From the NCBI RefSeq assembly GCF_014042345.1, contig NZ_JACEZT010000022.1, forward strand, positions 1-62,063: DNA of 62,063 bases, given 5' to 3'. Below, in pieces: positions 47,153 through 55,642 of this stretch. The notes under the pieces were generated by a model. That model had not been told where the DNA came from. It ran no database searches and saw only the letters and a program-made list of their open reading frames with translations. The first letter of the stretch is position 1; the number at the start of each line of letters is the position of its first letter. This DNA comes from Rugamonas brunnea (GTDB lineage: Bacteria > Pseudomonadota > Gammaproteobacteria > Burkholderiales > Burkholderiaceae_D). The translations under genes and the position numbers were made by a program.

Positions 47153-48178
47153 ATGACACACACGCCGCACGACCCGCTGGACGACGACTCGGCGCCGGAT
47201 GAATTTCCGGATGAACCGGGCGACGAGCTCGTCATCGACACCATCGACCATGCCGATGGCCCGGGCGAGGGCGAGGCGGCCGTGGAAGTGGGCGCGGTGC
47301 TGGAAAGTGTCGACGAACTGAAGAAGGTGCTGGCGGCCGAGCTGTCGACCGACACCACCCAGCACTACCTGAACCAGATCGGCACCCGGCCGCTGCTGAC
47401 GGCGCCGCAGGAAGTGCATTACGCCACCCTGGCCAAGCAGGGCGATTTCAGCGCCCGCCAGACCATGATCGAGCACAACCTGCGTCTCGTGGTGTCGATC
47501 GCCAAGCACTACATCAACCGCGGCGTGGTGCTGCTCGACATGATCGAGGAAGGCAACATCGGCCTGATGCGGGCCATCGACAAGTTCGAGCCCGAGCGCG
47601 GTTTCCGCTTCTCGACCTACGCGACCTGGTGGATACGCCAGAGCATCGAGCGCGCCATCATGAACCAGGCCCGCACGGTGCGCCTGCCGGTGCACATGGT
47701 GCGCGAGCTGAACCAGATCCTGCGCGGCAAATACCACCTCGAAGCGCGCCACCACAACGGCAAGGACGCCACCGCCGAGGACATCGCGGAGCTGGTGGGC
47801 CGTCCCGTGGAGGAGGTGCAGGACATCTTGGCCCTGTCCGAGCACGCCACCTCGCTCGACGCGCCGCTCGACAACGATCCCCAGTCCTCGCTGATGGACA
47901 TGCTGCCCGGCGACAGCGAGGACAGCCCCGACGCCCGCGCCGAACACCACGAGATGACGGTGCTGGTGCGCGACTGGCTCACCAAGCTGCCCGACAAGCA
48001 GCGCATCGTCATCATGCGCCGTTTCGGCCTGGACAACGACGATCCGGCCACGCTCGAAACGCTGGCCGAGGAAATGGGCGTCACGCGCGAGCGCGTGCGC
48101 CAGATCCAGCAGGAAGCGCTGGTCAAGCTGAAGCGGGCCATGGCCGCCCGCGGCGTGGTGCGCGACTCGCTGCTGTAA
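47153..48178 (+). CDS. rpoS: stationary-phase sigma factor RpoS (sigma-38)
   Basis: A 341-residue sigma-70-family factor. An acidic N-terminus is followed by region 1.2/2 (TDTTQHYLNQIGTRPLLTAP, IEHNLRLVVSIAKHYINRG, DMIEEGNIGLMRAIDKFEP, FSTYATWWIRQSIERAI) and region 4 (TLETLAEEMGVTRERVRQIQ). It directs the general stress and stationary-phase response. ATG 47153 is 10 bases after nlpD; a frame from 47060 overlaps nlpD and is rejected. A degenerate REP-like element follows. Confidence 0.96.
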   Translation: MTHTPHDPLDDDSAPDEFPDEPGDELVIDTIDHADGPGEGEAAVEVGAVLESVDELKKVLAAELSTDTTQHYLNQIGTRPLLTAPQEVHYATLAKQGDFSARQTMIEHNLRLVVSIAKHYINRGVVLLDMIEEGNIGLMRAIDKFEPERGFRFSTYATWWIRQSIERAIMNQARTVRLPVHMVRELNQILRGKYHLEARHHNGKDATAEDIAELVGRPVEEVQDILALSEHATSLDAPLDNDPQSSLMDMLPGDSEDSPDARAEHHEMTVLVRDWLTKLPDKQRIVIMRRFGLDNDDPATLETLAEEMGVTRERVRQIQQEALVKLKRAMAARGVVRDSLL

Positions 48179-48198
48179 CCCCACCCGGGACAGGGGTT

Positions 48199-48233
48199 GG
48201 GGTCTGACCCCAAAGGGGGCTTGACCCCGGTTT
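48199..48233. repeat. degenerate REP-like element after rpoS (type F)
   Basis: GGGGTCTGACCCC (48199-48211) is a perfect dyad with one central base, followed closely by GGGGGCTTGACCCCGGTTT, which resembles the right end of the large REP-like copies. It starts 20 bases after the rpoS stop. It may be a decayed or rearranged copy. Confidence 0.6.
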
Positions 48234-48269
48234 ATTGCCCCCCAATCACAAGGCTCCCGTCCCGCTTTC

Positions 48270-48278
48270 TGCTATCAT
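48270..48278 (+). promoter_or_regulatory. extended -10 promoter candidate of rlmD
   Basis: TGCTATCAT is an extended -10 (TGn then TATCAT) about 58 bases before the rlmD ATG, without a good -35. It fits rlmD having its own promoter after the rpoS transcript. Confidence 0.35.
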
Positions 48279-48335
48279 ACGGCCCGCCCTGGCGTCGCGC
48301 CGGCCGGCCTGTCCCTCCTTCATTGATTAAACGTT

Positions 48336-49676
48336 ATGCAAGAAAATATCATCGACATCAAATCGCTCGACATGGATGCGCGCGGTATCGGCCACATCGA
48401 CAATGAAGACGGCTCGCCGGGCAAGGTGGTGTTTGTGGAGGGCGCGCTGCCCGGTGAACGCGTCAGCTTCGAGACGTTCAAGAAAAAGAAGAACTGGGAA
48501 GCGGCCCGCATGACCGCGCTGCACCGCGAATCGTCGCTGCGCGTCAAGCCCAAGTGCGTGCACTTCGACTACTGCGGCGGCTGCTCGATGCAGCACCTGG
48601 AGCCGTCGGCCCAGGTCGCCATCAAGCAGCGTGTGCTGGAGGATAACCTGTGGCACATCGGCAAGGTCAAGGCCGAGACGGTGATGCGTCCCATGTATGG
48701 CCCCACCTGGGGCTACCGCTACCGCGCCCGCCTGTCGGTGCGCCACGTGGTCAAGAAGGGCACGGTGCTGGTCGGCTTCCACGAAAAGAAATCCATCTAC
48801 GTGGCCGACATCAGCAGCTGCCAGATCCTGCCGCCGCACGTGTCGGACATGCTGCTGCCGCTGCGCGCGCTGATCGGTTCGCTGTCGCTGTACAACCAGA
48901 TCCCGCAGGTGGAAGTGGCCGTGGGCGAGGACGTGACGGCGCTGGTGCTGCGCATCATGGGCCCGCTGACGGCCGACGACGAAACCAAGCTGAAAGCGTT
49001 CGCCGACCAGTACCAGATCCAGTTCTGGCTGCAGACCAAGGGCCCGGACACGGCCGCGCCGTACTATCCGCTGGAGCCGCAGCTGCACTACCTGCTGCCC
49101 GAGTTCGGCGTGCGCATGCCGTTCAAGCCGGTCGACTTCACCCAGGTCAACCACCACATCAACCGCGTGCTGGTGCACAAGGCGTTGGGCCTGCTGGATG
49201 TGCAGCCGGAAGACCGCGTGGCCGACCTGTTCTGCGGCCTGGGCAACTTCACGCTGCCGTTGGCCACCCAGGGCCGCGAAGTGGTGGGTATCGAAGGCAG
49301 CACGGCCCTGACGGAACGCGCGCTCGACAACGCCAAGGCCAATGGTCTGTCGGCCAAGACCTCGTTCTCGACCCGCAATCTGTTCGAGGTGACGGTGGAA
49401 GACCTGATCGCGCTGGGCAAGTTCGACCGCATGCTGATCGACCCGCCGCGCGACGGCGCCATGGCCGTCAGCCTGGCGCTGGGCGCGCTGCGCGAGCAGC
49501 AGCCCGAGCTGATGCCCAAGCGCATCGTCTACGTCTCGTGCAGCCCGTCCACGCTGGCGCGCGACGCCAACGTGCTGGTCAACGTGGCCGGCTACAGGCT
49601 GAGCAAGGCCGGCGTGGTCAACATGTTCCCCCACACCTCGCACGTGGAATCGATGGCCGTGTTCGATCTGGCCTGA
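48336..49676 (+). CDS. rlmD: 23S rRNA (uracil-1939-C5)-methyltransferase RlmD
   Basis: A 446-residue RNA methyltransferase. An N-terminal TRAM domain is followed by the iron-sulfur cysteines in CVHFDYCGGCSMQHL. The SAM-binding DLFCGLGNFTLPLA, the catalytic DPPRDGA and VYVSCSPSTLARDANVL with the nucleophile cysteine complete the fold. It modifies U1939 of 23S rRNA. The ATG has a weak ribosome site. It follows rpoS, a frequent betaproteobacterial order. Confidence 0.95.
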   Translation: MQENIIDIKSLDMDARGIGHIDNEDGSPGKVVFVEGALPGERVSFETFKKKKNWEAARMTALHRESSLRVKPKCVHFDYCGGCSMQHLEPSAQVAIKQRVLEDNLWHIGKVKAETVMRPMYGPTWGYRYRARLSVRHVVKKGTVLVGFHEKKSIYVADISSCQILPPHVSDMLLPLRALIGSLSLYNQIPQVEVAVGEDVTALVLRIMGPLTADDETKLKAFADQYQIQFWLQTKGPDTAAPYYPLEPQLHYLLPEFGVRMPFKPVDFTQVNHHINRVLVHKALGLLDVQPEDRVADLFCGLGNFTLPLATQGREVVGIEGSTALTERALDNAKANGLSAKTSFSTRNLFEVTVEDLIALGKFDRMLIDPPRDGAMAVSLALGALREQQPELMPKRIVYVSCSPSTLARDANVLVNVAGYRLSKAGVVNMFPHTSHVESMAVFDLA

Positions 49677-49697
49677 ACCGCTGCTCTGGCTTGAACA

Positions 49698-49722
49698 ACG
49701 CGCCCCACAAGCTGGGGCGCGT
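49698..49722 (+). terminator. terminator after rlmD
   Basis: ACGCGCCCCA and TGGGGCGCGT form a perfect 10-bp stem around CAAGC, followed by CGCTTTTGTGATGGCTTTTTTA. It lies 21 bases past the rlmD stop. Confidence 0.85.
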
Positions 49723-49870
49723 CGCTTTTGTGATGGCTTTTTTATAATTTTATTGACAGCCGCAGGCGGCTTTGTAACACTGGCTCCATCCCCCAATTCC
49801 TGAAGCATGCGCCAGGCCGCAGTGCTTGTGCACCGACTGCCCCGGTGGTGCGACACTTACCGGAGCCGGC

Positions 49871-52800
49871 ATGCCTGTCTTGCGTCATATCCTCCTGCGT
49901 CATATCCTCGTCCCGATTCTGATGTGCTGCGCGGCCCCGGCCTGGTGCCTGCCCGCGCCGGGCGTGCTGTCGTTCTCGCCCAGCGGCGCGGCCAAGGCCG
50001 TGCGCCAGGTGCAGGTGCGCTTCAATACGCAGATGGTGGCCTTCGGCGATCTGGCCCTGGCCGACCCGTTCACCATCGATTGTCCGGAAGCGGGCGCCGG
50101 GCGCTGGATTGACGGCGCCAACTGGAGCTACGATTTCGTGCGCGACCTGCCCGGCGGCGTGGCGTGCCGCTTCACCCTTAAGCCCGGCCTGAAGAACCTG
50201 GCCGGCCAGCCGCTGGCCGATGCCGCGCCATACAGCTTCAACACGGGCGGCCCCGCCATCGTGCAGGCCATGCCGCGCGAGGGCAGCATGGTGGTCGACG
50301 AGCAGCAGGTGTTCGTGCTGGGCCTGGACGCGCTGCCGCGCGAGGACACGGTGGCCGAACACGCGTGGTGCCGCGCCGACGGCATCAACGAGCGCATTCC
50401 CGTGCGCGTGCTGGCCGGCGCCGAGCGCGATCAGATCCTGGCCCAGCGCAAGGACTTCACGGAACGCTACCTGTCGCTGTACTTCCGCGCACGCGGCGTG
50501 ATGTGGCGCGCCACCACGGGCGTGCGCAGCAAGCGGCTGGAACAAATGCCCATCGTGGTCCTGCAATGCAAGCGCCGCCTGCCGGCCGACGCCGGCGTGG
50601 CGCTGGTGTGGGGCGCGGGCATCGCGGCCGACAGCGGCATCGCCAATACCCAGGACCAGACCCTGAGCTACAAGACGCGGCCCGACTTCACGGCCCGCTT
50701 CAGTTGCGAGCGCCTGCAGCCCAATGGCGGCTGCATCCCGTTCTTGCCGGTGCGGCTGGACTTTTCCGCGCCCGTGCGCATGGCCGATGCGCTGGCCGTG
50801 CGCCTCACCGGGCCGGGTGGGAAAAGCTACGCCGCCACCGTCGACAAGGCCGAGCAGAAGGCCGAATTCGTGGGCAGCGTCACCATCGCCGGCCCGTTCC
50901 CCGAGCAGAGCAAGTTGATGCTGTCGCTGCCGCCCGCGTTGAAGGACGACGCGGGGCGCACCCTGCTGAACCAGGCCCGCTTCCCTCTGGCCGTGCGCAT
51001 GGATGCGCAGCCGCCGCTGGTCAAGTTCCCGGCCCGTTTCGGCATCATCGAGGCGCGCGGCGACCGCATGCTGCCGGTCACGGTGCGCAATGTGGAGCCG
51101 GCGCTGGCGGGGAATCTGGCGCGCGTCGATGGCGCCGCCGTCAAGGGTGCCATGCTGCGCGTGGCCGACCAGCAGGACCAGCAAGTAATGGAGTGGCTCA
51201 CCCGTCTGTCATATGGCAACGGCGATTGGGAGCCCGCTGAGCTCTACGCGAGCGGCATGGCGCACGCCCTGCTCGATGGCGGCAAGGACGCCCCGGTGGA
51301 CCATTTCACGCTGCCGAAGCCGGGCGGCAAGCGGGCCTTCGAAGTGGTCGGCATCCCGCTGCGCAAGCCGGGGTTTTACGTGGTCGAACTGGCCAGCCCG
51401 AAACTGGGCGCGGCGCTCAACGCCAAGCCCTCGACCGCCTACGTCAGCGCCGCCGCGCTGGTGACCAACCTGGTGGCGCACTTCAAGCATGGCGCCAGTT
51501 CGTCGCTGGTGTGGGTGACGTCGCTCGATAAGGGCCAGCCCGTGGCCCGCGCGCAAGTGGCGGTGCGCGATTGCGCCGGCAAGCTGCTGTGGCAGGGGGC
51601 CACCAACGCCCAGGGCGTGGCCGCCATCGCGCAGGAACTGCCGCTGCTGGCGTGCCATGGCAAAGAGGGCTATTTCGTCAGCGCCCGCAGCGGCGCCGAC
51701 ATGACGTTCACGCTGTCGGACTGGAACCGTGGCATCGAGACCTGGCGCTTCAATGTGCCCACCGACGAATTCAAGGCCGACAACATCATCGCCGCCACGG
51801 TGTTCGACCGCACCCTGCTGCGGGCCGGCGAGACGGTGCACATGAAGCACTTCCTGCGCCGCCACGTAGAGCAGGGCTTGCGCTACGTGCGGGCCAGCGA
51901 CGAGCCGCGCACCAGCAGCCGCGACTGGCGCGCGCGCCGCCTGGGCGCGCAGGACCGGGCCGCGCTGCCGGAGAAGATGTTCGTCATCCACGAGGGCAGC
52001 GAGCAGAAATACGAACTGCCGCTGCGCTGGCGCGACAACGGCACGGCCGCCAACGACTGGGTGATTCCGGCCGACGCCAAGCAGGGCTGGTACGAGATCA
52101 TGCTGGGCGGGCAGAGCGCGGGACGCTTCCGTGTCGAACAGTTCCGCGTGCCGACCATGAAAGCCATCCTGCAGGGGCCAAAGACGCCGGCCGTGCAGGC
52201 GTCCAGCGTGGACCTCGATGTGCAGCTCAGCTACCTGTCCGGCGGCGGAGCAGGTGGCGCCGCCGTCAAGCTGCGCACCATGGTCGAACCCAAGAGCGTG
52301 CACTTCGACGACTACGACGATTTCACCTTCAGCGCCGGCGATGTCCGCGTTGGCAAGGAAGATGACACACCGGTGTTCGATGAGGATGAAGGTGGCTACG
52401 ACGACAGCGGCGGCCAGTCCGCGCCCAGCGCCGCGCGCACGCGTGAGCTGACCCTGGACCGCGCCGGCGGCGCGCGCGTGGCGCTGGACGGGCTCACGCC
52501 ATCGGCCGTGCCGCGCCAGCTGGTGGCCGAGATGTCCTACCAGGACGCGAACGGCGAAACGCTGACGGCGTCGACTGGCATCGCCCTCTGGCCGTCGGCC
52601 TACGTGATCGGCATCCAGCCCGATGGCTGGGTGATGAGTCGCGCCGCGCTCAAATTCCAGGTGGTGGTGCTGGACCTGCAGGGCAAGCCAGTGGCCGGTG
52701 CGCCCGTCAACGTGGATTACTTCCAGCGCGAGAATTACTCGCACCGGCGGCGCCTGATCGGCGGCTTCTACGCCTACGAGAACAGCAGCGAAGTGAAGGC

Positions 52801-55642
52801 GCTGGGCGCCGCCTGCGAAGGCAAGACCGACAACAAGGGCTTGCTCATCTGCGAAGTGAAGGCCCCCGCGGCGGGCAACCTGATCCTGCACGCCCGCACC
52901 AGGGACAGCGCCGGCCACGAAGCCGTGACCAACCGCGAAACCTGGGTGGCCGACGGCGACGACTGGTGGTTCAAGGCCACCGACAACGACCGCATCGACC
53001 TGCTGCCCGAGAAGAAGCGCTACGAACCGGGCGACACGGCCAGCTTCCAGTTGCGCATGCCGTTCCGCAGCGCCACTGCGCTGGTGACGGTGGAGCGCGA
53101 AGGCGTGATCGACACCTACGTGCGCCAGCTGTCCGGCAGCGCGCCCGTGTTCACGATTCCGGTCAAGCCGCAGTACGCGCCGAACGTCTACGTGTCGGCG
53201 CTGGTGGTGCGCGGGCGCGTGGCGGGCGTGCAGCCGACGGCGCTGGTGGACTTGGGCAAGCCGGCCTACAAGCTGGGCATCGCGCCGCTGCGGGTGGGCT
53301 GGTCGGCTAATGAATTGAAAGTGCAGGTCCATGCCGACAAGCCGGTGTACAAGATCCGCGAGAAGGCCACGGTGGCCGTCAAGGTCACGCGGCCGGACGG
53401 CACGCCCGCGCCGGCCGGCGCCGAGGTGGCGCTGGCGGCCGTCGATGTAGGCCTGCTGGAACTGATGCCCAACGCCAGCTGGGATCTGCTGGAGGCGATG
53501 ATGGGCCAGCGCAGCCTGCAGGTGCAGACGGCGACGGCGCAGATGCAGGTGGTGGGCAAGCGCCACTTCGGCCGCAAGGCCGTGCCGGCCGGCGGTGGCG
53601 GCGGCAAGGGCGCGGGCCGCGAACTGTTCGACACGCTGCTGTTCTGGAAGGCGCGCGTGACGCTGGATGCGAACGGCGAGGCCACCGTGCAGGTGCCGCT
53701 CAATGATTCGCTGACGGCGTTCCGCATCGTCGCCGTGGCCAGTGCGAACGCCGACCTGTTCGGCACCGGCCGCACGGAGGTGCGCAGCACGCAGGACTTG
53801 ATCCTGTTGTCCGGCCTGCCGGCGCTGGTGCGCGAGGGGGACAAGTTCCGCGCCGGTTTCACGCTGCGCAATACGACCGATGGCGAGGTGCAGGTGGACC
53901 TGGGCGCCAGCGTCGGCGGCAAGGCGCTGCCGCCGCAGAAGCTGGCGCTGGCGGCCGGGCAGGCGCGCGAGATCGGCTGGGAGTATCAGGCGCCGGCGGG
54001 AGCGGAGGAATTGCAGTGGGACGTGAGCGCAGCCATCCACGGCAGCGACGGCGCCGTCGCCGGATCGGCCGACCGCCTGCGCGTGCGGCAGAAGGTGGTA
54101 CCGGCCGTACCGGTGCGCACGGTGCAGGCCACGCTGCTGCAACTGGAGAAGACCAACAACATGACGGTACGGCTGCCGGCCGGCGCCATTCCGGGCCGTG
54201 GCGGCGTACAGGCCACGTTCAGCGCGCGGCTGGGCAACGAGCTGCCCGGTGTGCGTGAATACATGCGCAGCTATCCCTACACGTGCCTGGAGCAGCAGGC
54301 TTCGCGCGCCATCGTGTTGCAGGACAAGGCCCGCTGGCAAGCGCTGGTGGGCACGCTGCCGGCCCACATGGATGCGGATGGCTTGCTCAAATATTTCCCG
54401 GTGATGCCGGAGGGGAGCGACAGCCTGACGGCCTACGTGCTGTCGGCGGCCGACGAGGCGGGCTACGAGATCCCGCCGGAACTCAAGGCGCGTATGGAGG
54501 AGGGCTTGCTGGGCTTCGTGCAAGGCAAGGTGATCCGCGGTTCCGCCTTGCACACGGCTGACCTGGCGGTGCGCAAGCTGGCCGCGCTGGAAGCGCTGTC
54601 GCGCAGCCGTCCGGTGGCGGCGCGCGAGCTGGAATCGTTCACGCTGGCGCCCGACCTGTGGCCCACCTCCGCCGTGATCGACTGGTATCTGATCCTGCAG
54701 CGCAGCGCCGGTTTGCCGCACCATACGGAACGGATGGCCCACGCGCAGCAGGTGCTGCGCACGCGCCTGAACCTGCAGGGCACGACAATGGGCTTTTCCA
54801 CCGAGCGCAGCGACGACTGGTGGTGGCTGATGGCTTCACCCGACGTCAACGCCAACCGCCTGCTGCTGGCTGTGATGGACAACCCGGCCTGGCAGGCGGA
54901 CATGGGCCGGCTGGCGCGCGGCGCGCTGGGGCGGCAGGTGCAGGGCCGCTGGCGCACCACGGTGGCCAATACCTGGGGTGTGCTGGCGTTCGACAAATTC
55001 ACCCGTAAGTTCGAAGCGACGCCAGTGACAGGTATCAGCAGCGCCTCGCTGGCGGAATCGACCAAGAGTATCGCGTTCGACAAGAACGTGGCCGGCGGCA
55101 GCGCCTTGCTGCCCTGGCCGCGCGGGGAAGGGGAACTGCAACTGGAACATGCGGGCAAGGGCAAACCGTGGGTGACGGTGCAAAGCCTGGCCGCCATGCC
55201 CTTGCACAAGCCGCAATCGAGTGGCTACACCATCAGCCGCACGGTCACGCCCATCGAGCGCAAGGCGCCCGGCGTCTGGTCACGGGGGGATGTGTACCGC
55301 GTGCACCTTGACCTGGAGGCGCAGTCGGACATGACCTGGGTGGTGGTGGATGATCCGATTCCAGCCGGCGCCAGTGTGCTGGGCACTGGGCTGGGCCGCG
55401 ATTCGAAGATATTGAGTGGTGGCGAGCAGCGTGCCGGCTGGACCTGGCCCGCGTTCGAGGAGCGCAGCTTCGATGCCTTCCGTGCCTACTACGCCTTCGT
55501 CCCGAAAGGGAAGTGGAGCGTCGAATACACGGTGCGGCTGAATAACGCCGGCCAGTTCGTGCTGCCGCCCACGCGTGTGGAAGCCATGTACAGCCCCGAG
55601 ATGTTCGGCCAGTCGCCCAATGCGGCGGTGGGGGTGCAGTGA
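49871..55642 (+). CDS. bacterial alpha-2-macroglobulin (YfhM-like)
   Basis: A 1923-residue protein, near the usual size of bacterial alpha-2-macroglobulins. It has a hydrophobic N-terminal signal (HILVPILMCCAAPAWC); a cysteine follows, but the lipobox is not canonical. Macroglobulin-like domains occupy the N-terminal two thirds. The thioester motif CLEQ is intact at residues 1472-1475 (YTCLEQQASRA), so it can trap proteases covalently. An acidic insert (about 811-855, HFDDYDDFTF, DEDEGGYDDSGG) interrupts one domain. It is thought to guard the periplasm together with PBP1C, whose gene overlaps its stop by one base. CGGAG precedes ATG 49871. Confidence 0.93.
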   Translation: MPVLRHILLRHILVPILMCCAAPAWCLPAPGVLSFSPSGAAKAVRQVQVRFNTQMVAFGDLALADPFTIDCPEAGAGRWIDGANWSYDFVRDLPGGVACRFTLKPGLKNLAGQPLADAAPYSFNTGGPAIVQAMPREGSMVVDEQQVFVLGLDALPREDTVAEHAWCRADGINERIPVRVLAGAERDQILAQRKDFTERYLSLYFRARGVMWRATTGVRSKRLEQMPIVVLQCKRRLPADAGVALVWGAGIAADSGIANTQDQTLSYKTRPDFTARFSCERLQPNGGCIPFLPVRLDFSAPVRMADALAVRLTGPGGKSYAATVDKAEQKAEFVGSVTIAGPFPEQSKLMLSLPPALKDDAGRTLLNQARFPLAVRMDAQPPLVKFPARFGIIEARGDRMLPVTVRNVEPALAGNLARVDGAAVKGAMLRVADQQDQQVMEWLTRLSYGNGDWEPAELYASGMAHALLDGGKDAPVDHFTLPKPGGKRAFEVVGIPLRKPGFYVVELASPKLGAALNAKPSTAYVSAAALVTNLVAHFKHGASSSLVWVTSLDKGQPVARAQVAVRDCAGKLLWQGATNAQGVAAIAQELPLLACHGKEGYFVSARSGADMTFTLSDWNRGIETWRFNVPTDEFKADNIIAATVFDRTLLRAGETVHMKHFLRRHVEQGLRYVRASDEPRTSSRDWRARRLGAQDRAALPEKMFVIHEGSEQKYELPLRWRDNGTAANDWVIPADAKQGWYEIMLGGQSAGRFRVEQFRVPTMKAILQGPKTPAVQASSVDLDVQLSYLSGGGAGGAAVKLRTMVEPKSVHFDDYDDFTFSAGDVRVGKEDDTPVFDEDEGGYDDSGGQSAPSAARTRELTLDRAGGARVALDGLTPSAVPRQLVAEMSYQDANGETLTASTGIALWPSAYVIGIQPDGWVMSRAALKFQVVVLDLQGKPVAGAPVNVDYFQRENYSHRRRLIGGFYAYENSSEVKALGAACEGKTDNKGLLICEVKAPAAGNLILHARTRDSAGHEAVTNRETWVADGDDWWFKATDNDRIDLLPEKKRYEPGDTASFQLRMPFRSATALVTVEREGVIDTYVRQLSGSAPVFTIPVKPQYAPNVYVSALVVRGRVAGVQPTALVDLGKPAYKLGIAPLRVGWSANELKVQVHADKPVYKIREKATVAVKVTRPDGTPAPAGAEVALAAVDVGLLELMPNASWDLLEAMMGQRSLQVQTATAQMQVVGKRHFGRKAVPAGGGGGKGAGRELFDTLLFWKARVTLDANGEATVQVPLNDSLTAFRIVAVASANADLFGTGRTEVRSTQDLILLSGLPALVREGDKFRAGFTLRNTTDGEVQVDLGASVGGKALPPQKLALAAGQAREIGWEYQAPAGAEELQWDVSAAIHGSDGAVAGSADRLRVRQKVVPAVPVRTVQATLLQLEKTNNMTVRLPAGAIPGRGGVQATFSARLGNELPGVREYMRSYPYTCLEQQASRAIVLQDKARWQALVGTLPAHMDADGLLKYFPVMPEGSDSLTAYVLSAADEAGYEIPPELKARMEEGLLGFVQGKVIRGSALHTADLAVRKLAALEALSRSRPVAARELESFTLAPDLWPTSAVIDWYLILQRSAGLPHHTERMAHAQQVLRTRLNLQGTTMGFSTERSDDWWWLMASPDVNANRLLLAVMDNPAWQADMGRLARGALGRQVQGRWRTTVANTWGVLAFDKFTRKFEATPVTGISSASLAESTKSIAFDKNVAGGSALLPWPRGEGELQLEHAGKGKPWVTVQSLAAMPLHKPQSSGYTISRTVTPIERKAPGVWSRGDVYRVHLDLEAQSDMTWVVVDDPIPAGASVLGTGLGRDSKILSGGEQRAGWTWPAFEERSFDAFRAYYAFVPKGKWSVEYTVRLNNAGQFVLPPTRVEAMYSPEMFGQSPNAAVGVQ

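Noticed and set aside
51209..54742. Antisense frame of over 1100 codons inside the macroglobulin gene
   Set aside because: Shadow of the strong codon bias of the plus-strand gene; low-complexity protein without motifs.
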